Assembly: GCA_947475295.1 (NCBI GenBank)
Contig: CANJLF010000002.1
Location: 1-64,000 of the forward strand
Source: Fidelibacterota bacterium
GTDB lineage: Bacteria; Pseudomonadota; Alphaproteobacteria; Rhodospirillales; Rhodospirillaceae
Length of the DNA: 64,000 bases
Direction of reading: 5' to 3'
In this document: piece after piece, positions 46,723-56,264 of the stretch
Position numbering within the stretch: position 1 is the first letter of the stretch
Layout: each line of letters starts with the position of its first letter
The notes under the pieces: generated by a model
Seen by the model: the letters and a program-made list of their open reading frames with translations, nothing else
Told to the model about the DNA's origin: nothing
Databases searched by the model: none
Translations under genes and position numbers: made by a program

Positions 46723-47276
46723 AAAATTCCCGCGAAGCCGCCGCCTTTACCGATAACAGGGATCGGACCATCGGTGGGCTTCTTGCCGGCCGCCGCGTTT
46801 TGGCTGAGCCGCTTCATCTCCGCCGCTGGATCGATAGCGACGGCGCCGCCTTCGCGCCAGAAGACCAAGCGGTCGGTAAAGCTTTTTTGTTCGGCGGCAA
46901 AGCTTGAGACTTCCTTGTCGAGCGTTTCGCGGATTTGCGGCGGAACCACATCTGCGCCCGCGTGCGCAAGCAGACTCGCCTCGCCTGTGGTCAGGCCGCG
47001 ATTGAGATAGTCCTGCAACCGCGCGCGGCCCACCAGCGCGTTACGCGCCTGCTGCGAGGCTGACAGCTGTTGCGGGCGGTCGGCGCCTGGCGCCGGCGGA
47101 CGCAGATTAAAGTCGGGCGGAATGGCGAGCGGTGCGGGGGCCGCGACGGCAAATTCATCGGGCACGGTCTTTTCAAGACCAATGGCGCGTCTTGCGGACT
47201 GACAGCCCGACATGACCAGAACCACAGTCAGCAGCGCCGCGGCTTTAAACGCCTGACGTGAAGAGATGTCGATCAT
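46719..47276 (-). CDS. DUF3035 lipoprotein
   Basis: 185 residues. Lipobox LVMSGC at about residue 24, then a mature domain with PPDFNLRPPAPGADRPQ and RARLQDYLNRGLTTGEASLLAHAG, the DUF3035 signature. Outer-membrane or periplasmic lipoprotein found next to lspA in Alphaproteobacteria, for which LspA would be the signal peptidase. Role unknown. 6 bp after lspA on the same strand. Confidence 0.85.
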   Translation of the reverse strand: MIDISSRQAFKAAALLTVVLVMSGCQSARRAIGLEKTVPDEFAVAAPAPLAIPPDFNLRPPAPGADRPQQLSASQQARNALVGRARLQDYLNRGLTTGEASLLAHAGADVVPPQIRETLDKEVSSFAAEQKSFTDRLVFWREGGAVAIDPAAEMKRLSQNAAAGKKPTDGPIPVIGKGGGFAGIF

Positions 47277-47282
47277 GGCAAC

Positions 47283-47840
47283 CTAATCCTTTGTTTGGCC
47301 GGCGGAGTCGCTATGGCCGGTAGATTGAGGGTGGACGAGGGCGGCGTCAAGCAACCACAGGGCAGCGCCGACGCTGATGCAGGTATCGGCCACATTGAAG
47401 GTGGGGAAGTGCCAGCCCGCCCAGTAAAAATCGAGGAAATCCGCGACCGCGCCGAACATGACACGGTCGATAATATTGCCGAGCGCCCCGCCGATAATCA
47501 GGCCGCAGGCGACTTGCAGCCAGGGCCGATCAAGCTGGCGCAACCACCAGATCAGCATCACGGTCACGGAAATCTGCACCGCCAGAAGTAGAATCGTGGT
47601 CAGGCCCTCGCCGGAATTGAACATCGAGAAGCTGATGCCGGTATTCCAGGACAGCCGCAGCTGGAAAAAAGGCAGAACCTCGATGAGCTTGTCGGTGAAA
47701 TAGGGTGTGCGCGTTTCACCGTCGGGACGCATGACGTGCTCGACGATGACGTATTTCGAAAGCTGGTCGGCCACCAGCGACACCACGGCGATAATGATGC
47801 CGAGCTTTGGAAAGGCGCGCAGCGGGGCGGGTGAGGACAT
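47283..47840 (-). CDS. lspA: Lipoprotein signal peptidase LspA
   Basis: 185 residues. Four hydrophobic helices; the aspartyl protease residues lie in GALGNIIDRVMFG and FPTFNVADTCI, and LSWNTGISFSM is the usual N-terminal motif. It cleaves prolipoprotein signal peptides in the inner membrane. Followed by the DUF3035 lipoprotein and preceded by ileS (7 bp apart). A normal ileS–lspA operon. Confidence 0.95.
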   Translation of the reverse strand: MSSPAPLRAFPKLGIIIAVVSLVADQLSKYVIVEHVMRPDGETRTPYFTDKLIEVLPFFQLRLSWNTGISFSMFNSGEGLTTILLLAVQISVTVMLIWWLRQLDRPWLQVACGLIIGGALGNIIDRVMFGAVADFLDFYWAGWHFPTFNVADTCISVGAALWLLDAALVHPQSTGHSDSAGQTKD

Positions 47841-47846
47841 GAATGC

Positions 47847-50702
47847 CTATCCCGCCGCGATGAGATCGATGGCGCCGTCGCAGCGCTCACACACACCGGG
47901 ATGCCTGTGCTTGCCCACGTCCGGCAGCACTTTCCAGCAGCGCAGGCACTTTTCGCCCCCTGCCAGTTCCACTACCACACCGACGCCCGGAACTTCGGGC
48001 AACGTGTAAGCATGAGGTATCTGCGGGAGATGCATGATCAGAAAGTTGGAGGTAATGCAGATGTCATCCATTGGCAGATCGCGCACAAGAGTGACGAATT
48101 CCTCCGATGCGTAAACTTTAGGACTAGCCTGCAATGACGCGCCGATTTTCTTTTCAGCCCGCGCCACTTCTAAAGCACCCGTTACAACGCTCCGCAGCTG
48201 TCTAACCTTGCTCCACTTCGCCGCCAGCGCATCGTCGCGCCAATTGGCGGGGATGGTGGGGAACTGTTCGAGGTGCACGGAATTGTCTTCGCCGGGGTGG
48301 CGCGCGAGCCAGGCTTCTTCCGCCGTGAAGCAGATGAAGGGCGCCAGCCATTTCACCAGGCAGTCGTACAGTGTATCCAGCACCGTGCGGCACGCGCGGC
48401 GGCGCAAAGACGACGGCGCATCACAATAGAGCGCGTCCTTGCGGATATCGAAGTAGAAGGCCGAAAGCTCAACAGCGCAGAAGTTATGCAATTCGTTGAA
48501 CAGGCCGTGGAAGTCATAGCCGTCGCAGGCTTCGCGGATTTGTTTATCCAACTCCGACAGACGATGGAGCACCCAACGCTCAAGCTCTGGCATCTCTTTA
48601 ACGTCGACGCGCTCGGCCTCGCTGAACCCTGAGAGATTGCCCAGCAGATAGCGCAGCGTGTTACGCAGGCGGCGATAAAGGTCGCTCATCTGCTTCAGGA
48701 TGTTGGGGCCTATGGAAAGGTCCTGGCTGTAATCGGAGGCCACGACCCACAGCCGTAAGATATCGGCGCCGGACTGATTGGTGACGTCCTGGGGTGCAAT
48801 CACGTTGCCCAAGGACTTGGACATCTTGCGGCCCTTCTCGTCCAGCACGAAGCCGTGGGTCAGCACGGCATCGAAGGGTGCGCGGCCGCGCGTGCCGCAG
48901 GATTCCAGCAGCGAGGTGTGGAACCAGCCGCGATGCTGGTCGGAGCCTTCAAGATAAAGATCAGCCGGCCATTTGAGATCGGGCCTCTGCTCTAACACAA
49001 AAGCGTGCGTGCAGCCGGAATCGAACCAGACCTCGACAATGTCCTGCACTTGCGTCCACTCGTCGGATTTGTAGCCGTTGCCGAGGAAACGCTCGGGCGG
49101 CGATGTGATCCAGGCGTCGCCGCCCTCTTCCGCCACGGCTTGGGCGATGCGGTCGATGACCGCCTGATCGCGCAGCATCTCACCGGTCTTCTTGTTGAGG
49201 AAGATGGTGATCGGCACGCCCCATTGGCGTTGGCGCGAAACGCACCAATCAGGGCGCGATTCAATCATGGCCTGAATGCGGTTCTTGCCCAGCGGCGGAA
49301 CCCACTTGGTGGCCTCGATGGCGGCCAGGGCTTTCTTGCGCAGATCGTTCTTCTCCATGGAGATGAACCATTGCGGCGTATTGCGGAAGATCAAGGGCGC
49401 CTTGGAACGCCACGAGTGAGGATAACTGTGAACCAGCTTGCCGTTAGCCAGCAGCGCGCCAGCGCCCCTCAGCGCTTCCAGCATATCCGGGTCGATCTTG
49501 AAGACGTGCTTGCCGGCAAACAGCGGCACATGGGCGTAGTATTTGCCGTCGCCGTCCACCGTCTCGGGGATGGTCACGTTGTTCGCCAAGCCCAGATGGT
49601 AATCGTCCTCGCCATGGCCGGGCGCGATATGCACGAAGCCGGTACCGACTTCGGTGGTGACAAAATCGCCGGCATAGAGCGGCACAGGGAAATCGTAGCC
49701 GCCGGCGTGCAGTGGATGGCGGCAGACCGTGCCAGCAAAGGCATCGCCCTTCACGCGGGCAACAACATCGTGGCCGGTGATGGCGGCGGATTTTAGCAAC
49801 GTTTCGAGCAGCTCAACGGCCACGGCGAAACGTTCGCTGACGCGCGCGAGGCTTTTCTCGCCCACGGCCTTCACTTCGATCACGGCGTAGTCGATGCCCG
49901 CGCCGAAACCGATGGCGCGGTTGCCGGGCAAGGTCCAGGGCGTTGTCGTCCAGATGACGATGGCGCCAGGATTTTCTGGGGTCTTCAGCGCATCGACACC
50001 GGTCTTGGCCACCGGGAAGCGCACCCACACCGTTGTCGAAGTGTGGTCCTCGTATTCGACTTCGGCGTCGGCCAACGCGGTCTTCTCGACCACCGACCAC
50101 AATACCGGCTTGGAGCCGCGATACAGCCCGCCGTTCATGACGAACTTGCCCAACTCGCGCACGATCTGGGCTTCGGCGCCGAAGCTCATGGTGGCGTAGG
50201 GATTGTCCCAATCGCCGGTGACGGCCAGGCGCTTGAACTCTTCCTTCTGCACTTCGATCCACTTGGCGGCGAAGTCGCGGCACTGGCGCCGGAACTCGAT
50301 CACCGGCACATCGTCCTTGTTCTTGCCCTTGGCGCGGTACTCTTCCTCGATCTTCCATTCGATCGGCAGTCCGTGACAATCCCAGCCCGGCACGTAGTTG
50401 GCGTCATAGCCGGTCATCTGGCGCGCGCGGACGATGGTGTCCTTCAGGATTTTGTTGAGCGCGTGGCCGATGTGCAGGTTGCCGTTGGCGTAGGGCGGGC
50501 CGTCGTGCAGCACGAATTTCTCGCGGCCCTTGGCCTTGGCGCGCAGCTGTTTGTAGAGATCCATCTTCTGCCAGCGCTCAAGCAATTTCGGCTCGAGCTG
50601 CGGCAGCCCCGCTTTCATAGGAAAGTCGGTGGCGGGCAGGAAAACCGTAGCGCGGTAATCTGGCGCTTTATGGTCGGATTGGGTATCGGGCGTATCAGCC
50701 AT
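47847..50702 (-). CDS. ileS: Isoleucine–tRNA ligase
   Basis: 951 residues. HIGH motif in YANGNLHIGHALNKIL, editing (CP1) domain, KMSKS in DEKGRKMSKSLGNVIAP and a C-terminal zinc region CLRCWKVLPDVG / GVCERCDG. Class I synthetase charging tRNA-Ile. ATG at 50702 with a 200-bp region to ribF that contains an imperfect hairpin (CCCCATTCCC with GGGATGGGG on the minus strand) that may terminate the ribF transcript or lie in the leader. No T-box. Confidence 0.97.
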   Translation of the reverse strand: MADTPDTQSDHKAPDYRATVFLPATDFPMKAGLPQLEPKLLERWQKMDLYKQLRAKAKGREKFVLHDGPPYANGNLHIGHALNKILKDTIVRARQMTGYDANYVPGWDCHGLPIEWKIEEEYRAKGKNKDDVPVIEFRRQCRDFAAKWIEVQKEEFKRLAVTGDWDNPYATMSFGAEAQIVRELGKFVMNGGLYRGSKPVLWSVVEKTALADAEVEYEDHTSTTVWVRFPVAKTGVDALKTPENPGAIVIWTTTPWTLPGNRAIGFGAGIDYAVIEVKAVGEKSLARVSERFAVAVELLETLLKSAAITGHDVVARVKGDAFAGTVCRHPLHAGGYDFPVPLYAGDFVTTEVGTGFVHIAPGHGEDDYHLGLANNVTIPETVDGDGKYYAHVPLFAGKHVFKIDPDMLEALRGAGALLANGKLVHSYPHSWRSKAPLIFRNTPQWFISMEKNDLRKKALAAIEATKWVPPLGKNRIQAMIESRPDWCVSRQRQWGVPITIFLNKKTGEMLRDQAVIDRIAQAVAEEGGDAWITSPPERFLGNGYKSDEWTQVQDIVEVWFDSGCTHAFVLEQRPDLKWPADLYLEGSDQHRGWFHTSLLESCGTRGRAPFDAVLTHGFVLDEKGRKMSKSLGNVIAPQDVTNQSGADILRLWVVASDYSQDLSIGPNILKQMSDLYRRLRNTLRYLLGNLSGFSEAERVDVKEMPELERWVLHRLSELDKQIREACDGYDFHGLFNELHNFCAVELSAFYFDIRKDALYCDAPSSLRRRACRTVLDTLYDCLVKWLAPFICFTAEEAWLARHPGEDNSVHLEQFPTIPANWRDDALAAKWSKVRQLRSVVTGALEVARAEKKIGASLQASPKVYASEEFVTLVRDLPMDDICITSNFLIMHLPQIPHAYTLPEVPGVGVVVELAGGEKCLRCWKVLPDVGKHRHPGVCERCDGAIDLIAAG

Positions 50703-50904
50703 AGATGCAGAGTCCTCGAAGGAGCAATGAGTGGCGAAGAGAAGCAGTCCCCATCCCGGTCAGGGAATGGGGCGGCTAATTCGCAACGGCTCTGCAGATG
50801 TGAAAGGCATGGGCGGCTGTCTAACAGGGGCCGTTCCGGGGTTCAAGTGAACACCCAACCAGAGCCCCTCGTCCTCCCTCAGGAACCCAGGAAAACCGCA
50901 GGCT

Positions 50905-51897
50905 TCAGCCTCGCTCAAGCGCTACATAGGGCGCGGGTGCCGCCGGGAAATTGCGGCGGGCAAGCAGCTCCCGGGCGGTCGCGCTGTCGGCGGCGATCTG
51001 CGCCTTCAGGGCCTCCAGGCCGTCGAATTTCTTTTCAGGCCGGAGATAGTCCACGAGGGCGACGCGCAAATGGCGGCCGTAAAGGTCGCCCGCGAAGCCG
51101 AACAGGTGAGCTTCCAGCAGCACGTCTTTTTTATCGAAGGTCGGCCGGTTGCCGAAATTCGCCACGCCATTGTGCCAGACCGTATCGACGCCCTGATCGA
51201 TGCCGGCCCTGATGGCGTAGACGCCTTTTTTGGGGTGCAGGTACTCGTGATAGGAAACGTTCGCCGTGGGAAAACCCAAAAGCCGCCCGCGCTGATCGCC
51301 GTGTTCGACGCGGCCTTCGATTTCCCAATACCGCCCGAGCAGTTTCGCCGCATCCTCGGGCTGCCCCTCTTTCAGCAGATTGCGGACATTGGTGGACGAA
51401 TAGCGCGCACCGCCCGGCAGCGTGAGCTCGCCCACAGATGTCACGGCAAAGCCATGCTGCGCGGCCAGCTGGTTCAAAAGCGCAACGTTGCCCCGGCGCT
51501 GAAAGCCGAAAATATAATCGGCGCCGACAACGATATGCGAGACGCCGAGGCCGCCCAATAAAACTTCCGTCACGAAATTCTCCGGCGTGCGGCGCGAAAA
51601 TTCACGGTCGAAGGTCTGCAGATAGAGGTAGTCGAGACCAAGCGCTTCAATCAGACGCGCCTTGATGCGGAATGGGCTGAGCCTGAAGGGCTCTTGGTCG
51701 GGCTTGAAGAACATGCGCGGGTGAGGCTCGAAGGTCATCACACCCGCCGCCGCGCCCGCGGCCCGCGCCAACGCCACGGTCTTGCCGAGGACCGCCTGGT
51801 GGCCGAGATGCAGCCCGTCGAAATTGCCAAGCGCCAGCACGCCACCCTTTAGGGGCGGCGGCACTTCACTCCAGGTCCTGAACAGGCGCATGGACAT
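50905..51897 (-). CDS. ribF: Bifunctional riboflavin kinase / FAD synthetase
   Basis: 330 residues. N-terminal FMN adenylyltransferase: LALGNFDGLHLGHQAVL, VMTFEPHPRMFF, VGADYIFGFQRRGN. C-terminal kinase: SSTNVRNLLKEGQPEDAA, GRLLGFPTANV and VLLEAHLFGFAGDLYG. Makes FMN and FAD; COQ7 and UbiD-type flavin chemistry elsewhere depend on flavin supply. Normal length. Preceded by the MaoC gene with a 9-bp gap. Confidence 0.95.
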   Translation of the reverse strand: MSMRLFRTWSEVPPPLKGGVLALGNFDGLHLGHQAVLGKTVALARAAGAAAGVMTFEPHPRMFFKPDQEPFRLSPFRIKARLIEALGLDYLYLQTFDREFSRRTPENFVTEVLLGGLGVSHIVVGADYIFGFQRRGNVALLNQLAAQHGFAVTSVGELTLPGGARYSSTNVRNLLKEGQPEDAAKLLGRYWEIEGRVEHGDQRGRLLGFPTANVSYHEYLHPKKGVYAIRAGIDQGVDTVWHNGVANFGNRPTFDKKDVLLEAHLFGFAGDLYGRHLRVALVDYLRPEKKFDGLEALKAQIAADSATARELLARRNFPAAPAPYVALERG

Positions 51898-51906
51898 CGC
51901 GGGACG

Positions 51907-52362
51907 TCAGGCAATCGCGCGGGCGGGTACTTTAAGTGTCGCTTCGCCGTCGATAACCAAGAGGTCGCGCACAAAGCACTGGGTCTTGAAGATGACAAAG
52001 TGGCGCTCCGGCACCAGGGACATGACCTCGACCCGGGCGGTCACGGTATCGCCGACATGGACCGGGGCCTTGAACTTGAGGGTTTGGGCCACATAGATTG
52101 AGCCGGGGCCCGGCAGCTTCGTTCCGAGCGCCGTCGAGATGAAACTCGCCGTCAGCGCGCCGTGCGCGACGCGGCCCTTGAACATGGTGCGGCCGGCATA
52201 ATCTTCATCCAGATGGACGGGATTGGTGTCGCCGGAGACGCCGACGAACAGCACCAGATCCGCGTCGGTGACGGTTTTGGCGAAGCTCGCGGTCATGCCG
52301 ACCGCCATATCCTCAAATGTGGTAAAGCCCGTTTGCGCTCTGGATTGGATTGGGGCGGCCAT
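51907..52362 (-). CDS. MaoC/PhaJ-like hot-dog dehydratase
   Basis: 151 residues. Hot-dog fold hydratase motif: the DADLVLFVGVSGDTNPVHLDEDYA stretch contains the hydratase Asp and His residues, then GRVAHGALTASFISTAL. Likely an (R)-specific enoyl-CoA hydratase-type enzyme acting on acyl-CoA or acyl-ACP. Usual length. In line with ribF downstream and divergent from the lipoprotein gene at 52404. Substrate not fixed. Confidence 0.87.
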   Translation of the reverse strand: MAAPIQSRAQTGFTTFEDMAVGMTASFAKTVTDADLVLFVGVSGDTNPVHLDEDYAGRTMFKGRVAHGALTASFISTALGTKLPGPGSIYVAQTLKFKAPVHVGDTVTARVEVMSLVPERHFVIFKTQCFVRDLLVIDGEATLKVPARAIA

Positions 52363-52403
52363 GCGATCATCTTCCCGGTGAATGGTATGGTGAGGAGGTT
52401 CCA

Positions 52404-52778
52404 GTGGCGAAACAAACAGGTCGCGGATGCGGGGTCAAGAGCGCGAAGAGCCCGGTTCTGAAGCGGCTGACCGCCGTTGGGGCTGCCCTCGCGCTGCTCT
52501 CGAGCTGCGCCAGCACCTGGCACAACCCCCAACGCACGCCTCAGGAGGCCAAAATTGACGAGCAGGCCTGCGCCAGTGAGGCGGAAGACATTACGCTTAC
52601 GCGCTCCGCCCAGCAAAAGATTGACTATGGCCGTGATGCCAGTCCCTTGCCGAACCTCAGTCGCGGCGAGACCCCTATGCAGCTGATGCAACGCACCAAA
52701 ACTGAAGACGTCTATACGCGCGAATTTGAAAGCTGCATGTCCAGTAAGGGCTATTCTCAAGGCAAGCCTGCAAACTAA
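52404..52778 (+). CDS. Small lipoprotein of unknown function
   Basis: 124 residues from a GTG at 52404 that follows GAGGAGG. A hydrophobic signal LTAVGAALALLSSC ends in a lipobox Cys; the mature part begins ASTWHNPQRTPQEAK and contains two Cys (EQACASEAE, FESCMSSKGY) that could pair. No family known to me. Likely anchored in a membrane. Upstream of the MarR gene, same strand. Confidence 0.7.
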   Translation: MAKQTGRGCGVKSAKSPVLKRLTAVGAALALLSSCASTWHNPQRTPQEAKIDEQACASEAEDITLTRSAQQKIDYGRDASPLPNLSRGETPMQLMQRTKTEDVYTREFESCMSSKGYSQGKPAN

Positions 52779-52816
52779 CACACCCTTCGCCGCACCCGTC
52801 GTATTGAGACCCGTTC

Positions 52817-53248
52817 ATGGCCATCCGCCGCATCGACTCCCTCGGCTATCAGATCGGCCTCTTGGGCCGCCTTTACGACCGGCGCCTGCAGGACGGGCTG
52901 AAGGACTTCGGCGTGGCGCCTGGGCAATTCGCGCCGCTGGTCATGCTGTTCGAGCAGGACGGCCTCACCCAGGCCGAGCTATGCCGGCGCATCAATGTCG
53001 AGCAGCCCACCATGGCCAATACTTTGCAGCGCATGGAGCGCGACGGCCTGATCCGCCGCAAGAACGACACGGTCGACAAGCGCCGTGTGCTGGTGCATCT
53101 CACACCGCGCGCGCGGGAGATGCAGGCTAAGGTCATGGAACAGGCCCGCGCCGTGTCCAATCAAACGGTCAAAGGGTTGTCGATGGCGGATCAGGACGAC
53201 ATGTTCCGCCTGGTCGCGCGCATGGTCGACAATCTGAAGAACGGCTAG
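52817..53248 (+). CDS. MarR-family transcriptional regulator
   Basis: 143 residues, winged helix-turn-helix of MarR type: LTQAELCRRINVEQPTMANTL is the HTH and RRKNDTVDKRRVLVHLTP the wing with the conserved D-x-R. It would be a dimeric repressor of a nearby or distant gene, often responding to phenolics or oxidants. The 38-bp gap to the lipoprotein gene suggests one transcript. Convergent, 4-bp overlap, with the next gene. Confidence 0.92.
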   Translation: MAIRRIDSLGYQIGLLGRLYDRRLQDGLKDFGVAPGQFAPLVMLFEQDGLTQAELCRRINVEQPTMANTLQRMERDGLIRRKNDTVDKRRVLVHLTPRAREMQAKVMEQARAVSNQTVKGLSMADQDDMFRLVARMVDNLKNG

Positions 53249-53598
53249 CTTTTTGGATCAAACTGGGAGCCGTAGTCCCGCTCCACTTTGCAGATCCGTA
53301 GCCGATAAGCGGCGTACCACTCCGCATTGCCGCGCTGTTGGGCCACGCGATGTTCGGCATTGCGCTTCCAGGCCGCGATAGCCTCAAGACTTTCCCAATA
53401 GCTCACGGTAATGCCCAATCCGTCGCGCACGGACTCCGTCCCCAGAAACCCCGGCTGCGCGGCCGCCAGCTCGACCATCTTGACGGCCATGGCGTCGTAG
53501 CCGCTGAAATCCTTTTCGGTGCGAACCGAAGTGAAGATCACGGCGTAATAGGGCGGTGGGGGTGTGGCGGCGATGCCCTGAGTGAGGTTGGGGGTCAT
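53245..53598 (-). CDS. Antibiotic-biosynthesis-monooxygenase-like (ABM) domain protein
   Basis: 117 residues of a ferredoxin-like alpha/beta fold: YYAVIFTSVRTEKDFSGY, then the VELAAAQPGFLG helix–strand, VRDGLGITVSYWESLEAI and KRNAEHRVAQQRG, the pattern of ABM-type enzymes and heme-degrading relatives. No metal or heme ligand is obvious. Start ATG at 53598 with AGGA upstream; 53607 is an alternative. Single gene, role unknown. Confidence 0.78.
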   Translation of the reverse strand: MTPNLTQGIAATPPPPYYAVIFTSVRTEKDFSGYDAMAVKMVELAAAQPGFLGTESVRDGLGITVSYWESLEAIAAWKRNAEHRVAQQRGNAEWYAAYRLRICKVERDYGSQFDPKS

Positions 53599-53862
53599 GC
53601 GGCGCATTCCTAAAGCCTTTTGCCGCGGCACAAAACATCTGTCCCACGGCATTGTATTAACCCGCTGATTTTACGTGATTTTTCGGCGAAGGCTCGGTAA
53701 CACGCTGTTGCGAAGGATGTCGCCCCATGGAATATTATCCAAACGGGCGGCGTGGGAACGCGGCAGGGCCACCACTGCTTTGCAAAATCCTCAAATCCGC
53801 CAAGGACTTAAGATTTTACGTTACTGGAGACAGCGTGCCCGTTTTCGCGAACGCGATTCCCC

Positions 53863-55527
53863 ATGGTTGAGACTGAAGCCCTGTTCAGTGCGGTGTTGGA
53901 CGCCACGGCCGATGCCGTGATGGTGACCGACCGCGCCGGCATGATTCGCCGGATCAATCCGGCCTTTGAAAAGCTCACCGGCTTCAATCCCGGCGCTCTG
54001 GTCGGCAAGGACGCGCGCACGCTGTTTGAGGATATCAACGACGCCGAGTTCTGCGACGGGCTGTGGGAAGAAACCACCTCAACCCGGCACTACCCCTCGG
54101 TACGTTCCAAACATTCAGATGGCCGCGCCCAGGTCCACGCCCTTAGCATGACGTCAATCAACGACGGCATGGGCAACCCCAGCCAGTTCGTGGCGGTTAT
54201 TCTGTCGGACTCCTTCCAGACCGATGCCGCCTCGGGCGAAACCCGCAGGGTCGGCCACGACGCCCTCACCGGCCTGCCCGACCGCAGCATCCTCGCCGAC
54301 CGCGTCGGCCAGAACATCCTGAACGCCAAGCGCGCCAACAAGTCGATCGCGCTCTTGGTCATGGGCCTTGACCGCTTCGCGGTCATCAACGACGCGCTGG
54401 GCTACGCCGCCGGCGACCAGATGCTGCGCGAAGTCGCCGAACGCCTCGCCAAAGTCATCCGCGTCAGTGACACCGCGGCCAGGCTCGACGGCGACAAGTT
54501 CGCGGTGATGACGCCCATTAGCGCCATCGACGATAGCGTGATCGTCGCTGAGAAGGTGCTGAACGCCATCAAGAAGCCCTTCCATCTCAAAGGCGAAGAA
54601 GTCTTCGTCACCTTCTCCATCGGCATCAGCATCTTTCCCACCGACGGCGAGGATTTCGACGACCTGTTGAAAGACAGCCTCTCGGCCATGCAATACGCCA
54701 AGCAGGATGGGGGCAGCCAATACCGGTTCTTCGCCAGCGACATGAACGCCAAGGCGAAAAACCGCCTGGCTTTGGAAAAGCGCATGCGCGCCGCGTTGGT
54801 CAATGAAGAGTTCGTGCTTTACTACCAGCCCAAGGTCGAGCCCAAGACCGACCGCGTCAAAGGCGCCGAAGCGCTGATCCGCTGGATCGATCCCGTGCAT
54901 GGGTTCATCAATCCCGGCGAGTTTATTCCGGTGGCCGAGGAAACCGGCCTGATCGTCGACATCGGCACTTGGGTCATGCGCAAGGCCTGCTTCCAGATCA
55001 AAGCCTGGCAGGATGCCGGGTACGCGCCGATCAAGATATCGGTGAATGTGTCGTCCATGCAGTTCAAGGCCAAGGACCTGCTCGACAAGGTTAAGTCCGC
55101 GCTCAATGACTCAGGCCTCGACGCCAAGTGGTTGGAACTTGAGATCACCGAAAGCATGTTGATGAACGACGTCGAAAGCGCCATCGCGCGCATGCAGGCG
55201 GTCCGTGATTTGGGCTGTGGATTGTCGATCGACGATTTCGGCACCGGCTATTCAAGCTTGAGCTATTTGGGCCGGTTTCCGATCACGACTTTGAAAATCG
55301 ACCGCGCCTTCGTCAAAGATGTTCAAGAAAATCCAAACACGGCTGAAATCGCGCGCGCGATTATCGGCCTGTCGCGCGGCCTCAACCTTGAAGTCGTCGC
55401 CGAAGGCGCTGAACTCAAGGAACATATCGACTTCTTGAGGGACAACGGCTGCGACAGCATTCAGGGCTTCTTCTATTCGAAGCCGCTGGACGTCAAGGCT
55501 TTTGAAACCAAGTTGACGAAACTTTAG
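53863..55527 (+). CDS. PAS–GGDEF(degenerate)–EAL protein
   Basis: 554 residues. PAS domain (residues ~5–110), then a GGDEF domain (~125–290) whose signature reads DGDKF at 209–213 instead of GG[DE]EF, so it should not make c-di-GMP, although it may bind GTP as a sensor. The EAL domain (~300–545) is intact: EALIRW, ELEITESMLM, IDDFGTGYSSLSYLG and EVVAEGAEL, so it is probably a phosphodiesterase. No membrane segments, hence cytosolic. ATG at 53863. Neighbours do not reveal its target. Confidence 0.92.
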   Translation: MVETEALFSAVLDATADAVMVTDRAGMIRRINPAFEKLTGFNPGALVGKDARTLFEDINDAEFCDGLWEETTSTRHYPSVRSKHSDGRAQVHALSMTSINDGMGNPSQFVAVILSDSFQTDAASGETRRVGHDALTGLPDRSILADRVGQNILNAKRANKSIALLVMGLDRFAVINDALGYAAGDQMLREVAERLAKVIRVSDTAARLDGDKFAVMTPISAIDDSVIVAEKVLNAIKKPFHLKGEEVFVTFSIGISIFPTDGEDFDDLLKDSLSAMQYAKQDGGSQYRFFASDMNAKAKNRLALEKRMRAALVNEEFVLYYQPKVEPKTDRVKGAEALIRWIDPVHGFINPGEFIPVAEETGLIVDIGTWVMRKACFQIKAWQDAGYAPIKISVNVSSMQFKAKDLLDKVKSALNDSGLDAKWLELEITESMLMNDVESAIARMQAVRDLGCGLSIDDFGTGYSSLSYLGRFPITTLKIDRAFVKDVQENPNTAEIARAIIGLSRGLNLEVVAEGAELKEHIDFLRDNGCDSIQGFFYSKPLDVKAFETKLTKL

Positions 55528-55532
55528 GACTC

Positions 55533-56264
55533 TTAACCGGCCGCCGACTGAATCTCGTCGCCGCCCTTGGGGCGCGGCGTGGTCTTCCATCCGCCCGAAA
55601 GCTGGAACTGGATGACTTCGGCGATATTGGTGGCGTGGTCGCCGACGCGCTCCAGGTTCTTGGTGATGAACAAAAGGTGGGTCGAGCACTCGATCTCGTC
55701 CGCATCCCTGCGCGGCGCCCTGATCATGTCCTGAGACATGGCCGAGATCACCTGGCGCATGACGCGCGCCACTAGGTCGTCGAGCTCGTGATCGTGCTGC
55801 CAGACCATTTCGGCCTTTTGCGCGTCGCGGGTGGTGAAGGAGTCCATGACGTCGCGCACGGTGCGCTGGGCCGAAGCGCCGAGCGCGCCCATGTCCGGCG
55901 GCACCGTCACGCCGGGATGGCGCGCCAGCATGATGGTGCGCTTGGCGATGTTCTTGGCGTAGTCGCCGATGCGCTCCAGGGAGCCGGCGATCTTCACATT
56001 GCCGAAGACATAGCGCAGGTCGTTGGCCATGGGCTGGCGGCGGGCAATGATCGACAAAGCGCTGGCTTCGATGGCGCGCTCGCACTCGTCCAGTTCAGGG
56101 TCGCGGGCGATGATGCGTTCAGCCGTTTCAATATCGCGTTTCATCAAGGCTGTCATGGCACCCTGTAATTGGGACTCCGCCAGGCCGCCCATCTCCAGCA
56201 CCCGGCGCTCAAGCTGCGCCAGATCGTTGTCGAAGGACGAGACGATGTGTTCACCACGATTCAT
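55533..56264 (-). CDS. phoU: Phosphate-transport regulator PhoU
   Basis: 243 residues, two copies of the three-helix PhoU repeat with metal-binding patterns (ERIGDYAKNIAKR and ERVGDHATNIAEV). It dampens phosphate signalling through PstSCAB and PhoR. No pst genes are in the window, so it stands apart from its usual operon. ATG at 56264. The stop is 5 bp from the convergent EAL gene. Confidence 0.95.
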   Translation of the reverse strand: MNRGEHIVSSFDNDLAQLERRVLEMGGLAESQLQGAMTALMKRDIETAERIIARDPELDECERAIEASALSIIARRQPMANDLRYVFGNVKIAGSLERIGDYAKNIAKRTIMLARHPGVTVPPDMGALGASAQRTVRDVMDSFTTRDAQKAEMVWQHDHELDDLVARVMRQVISAMSQDMIRAPRRDADEIECSTHLLFITKNLERVGDHATNIAEVIQFQLSGGWKTTPRPKGGDEIQSAAG

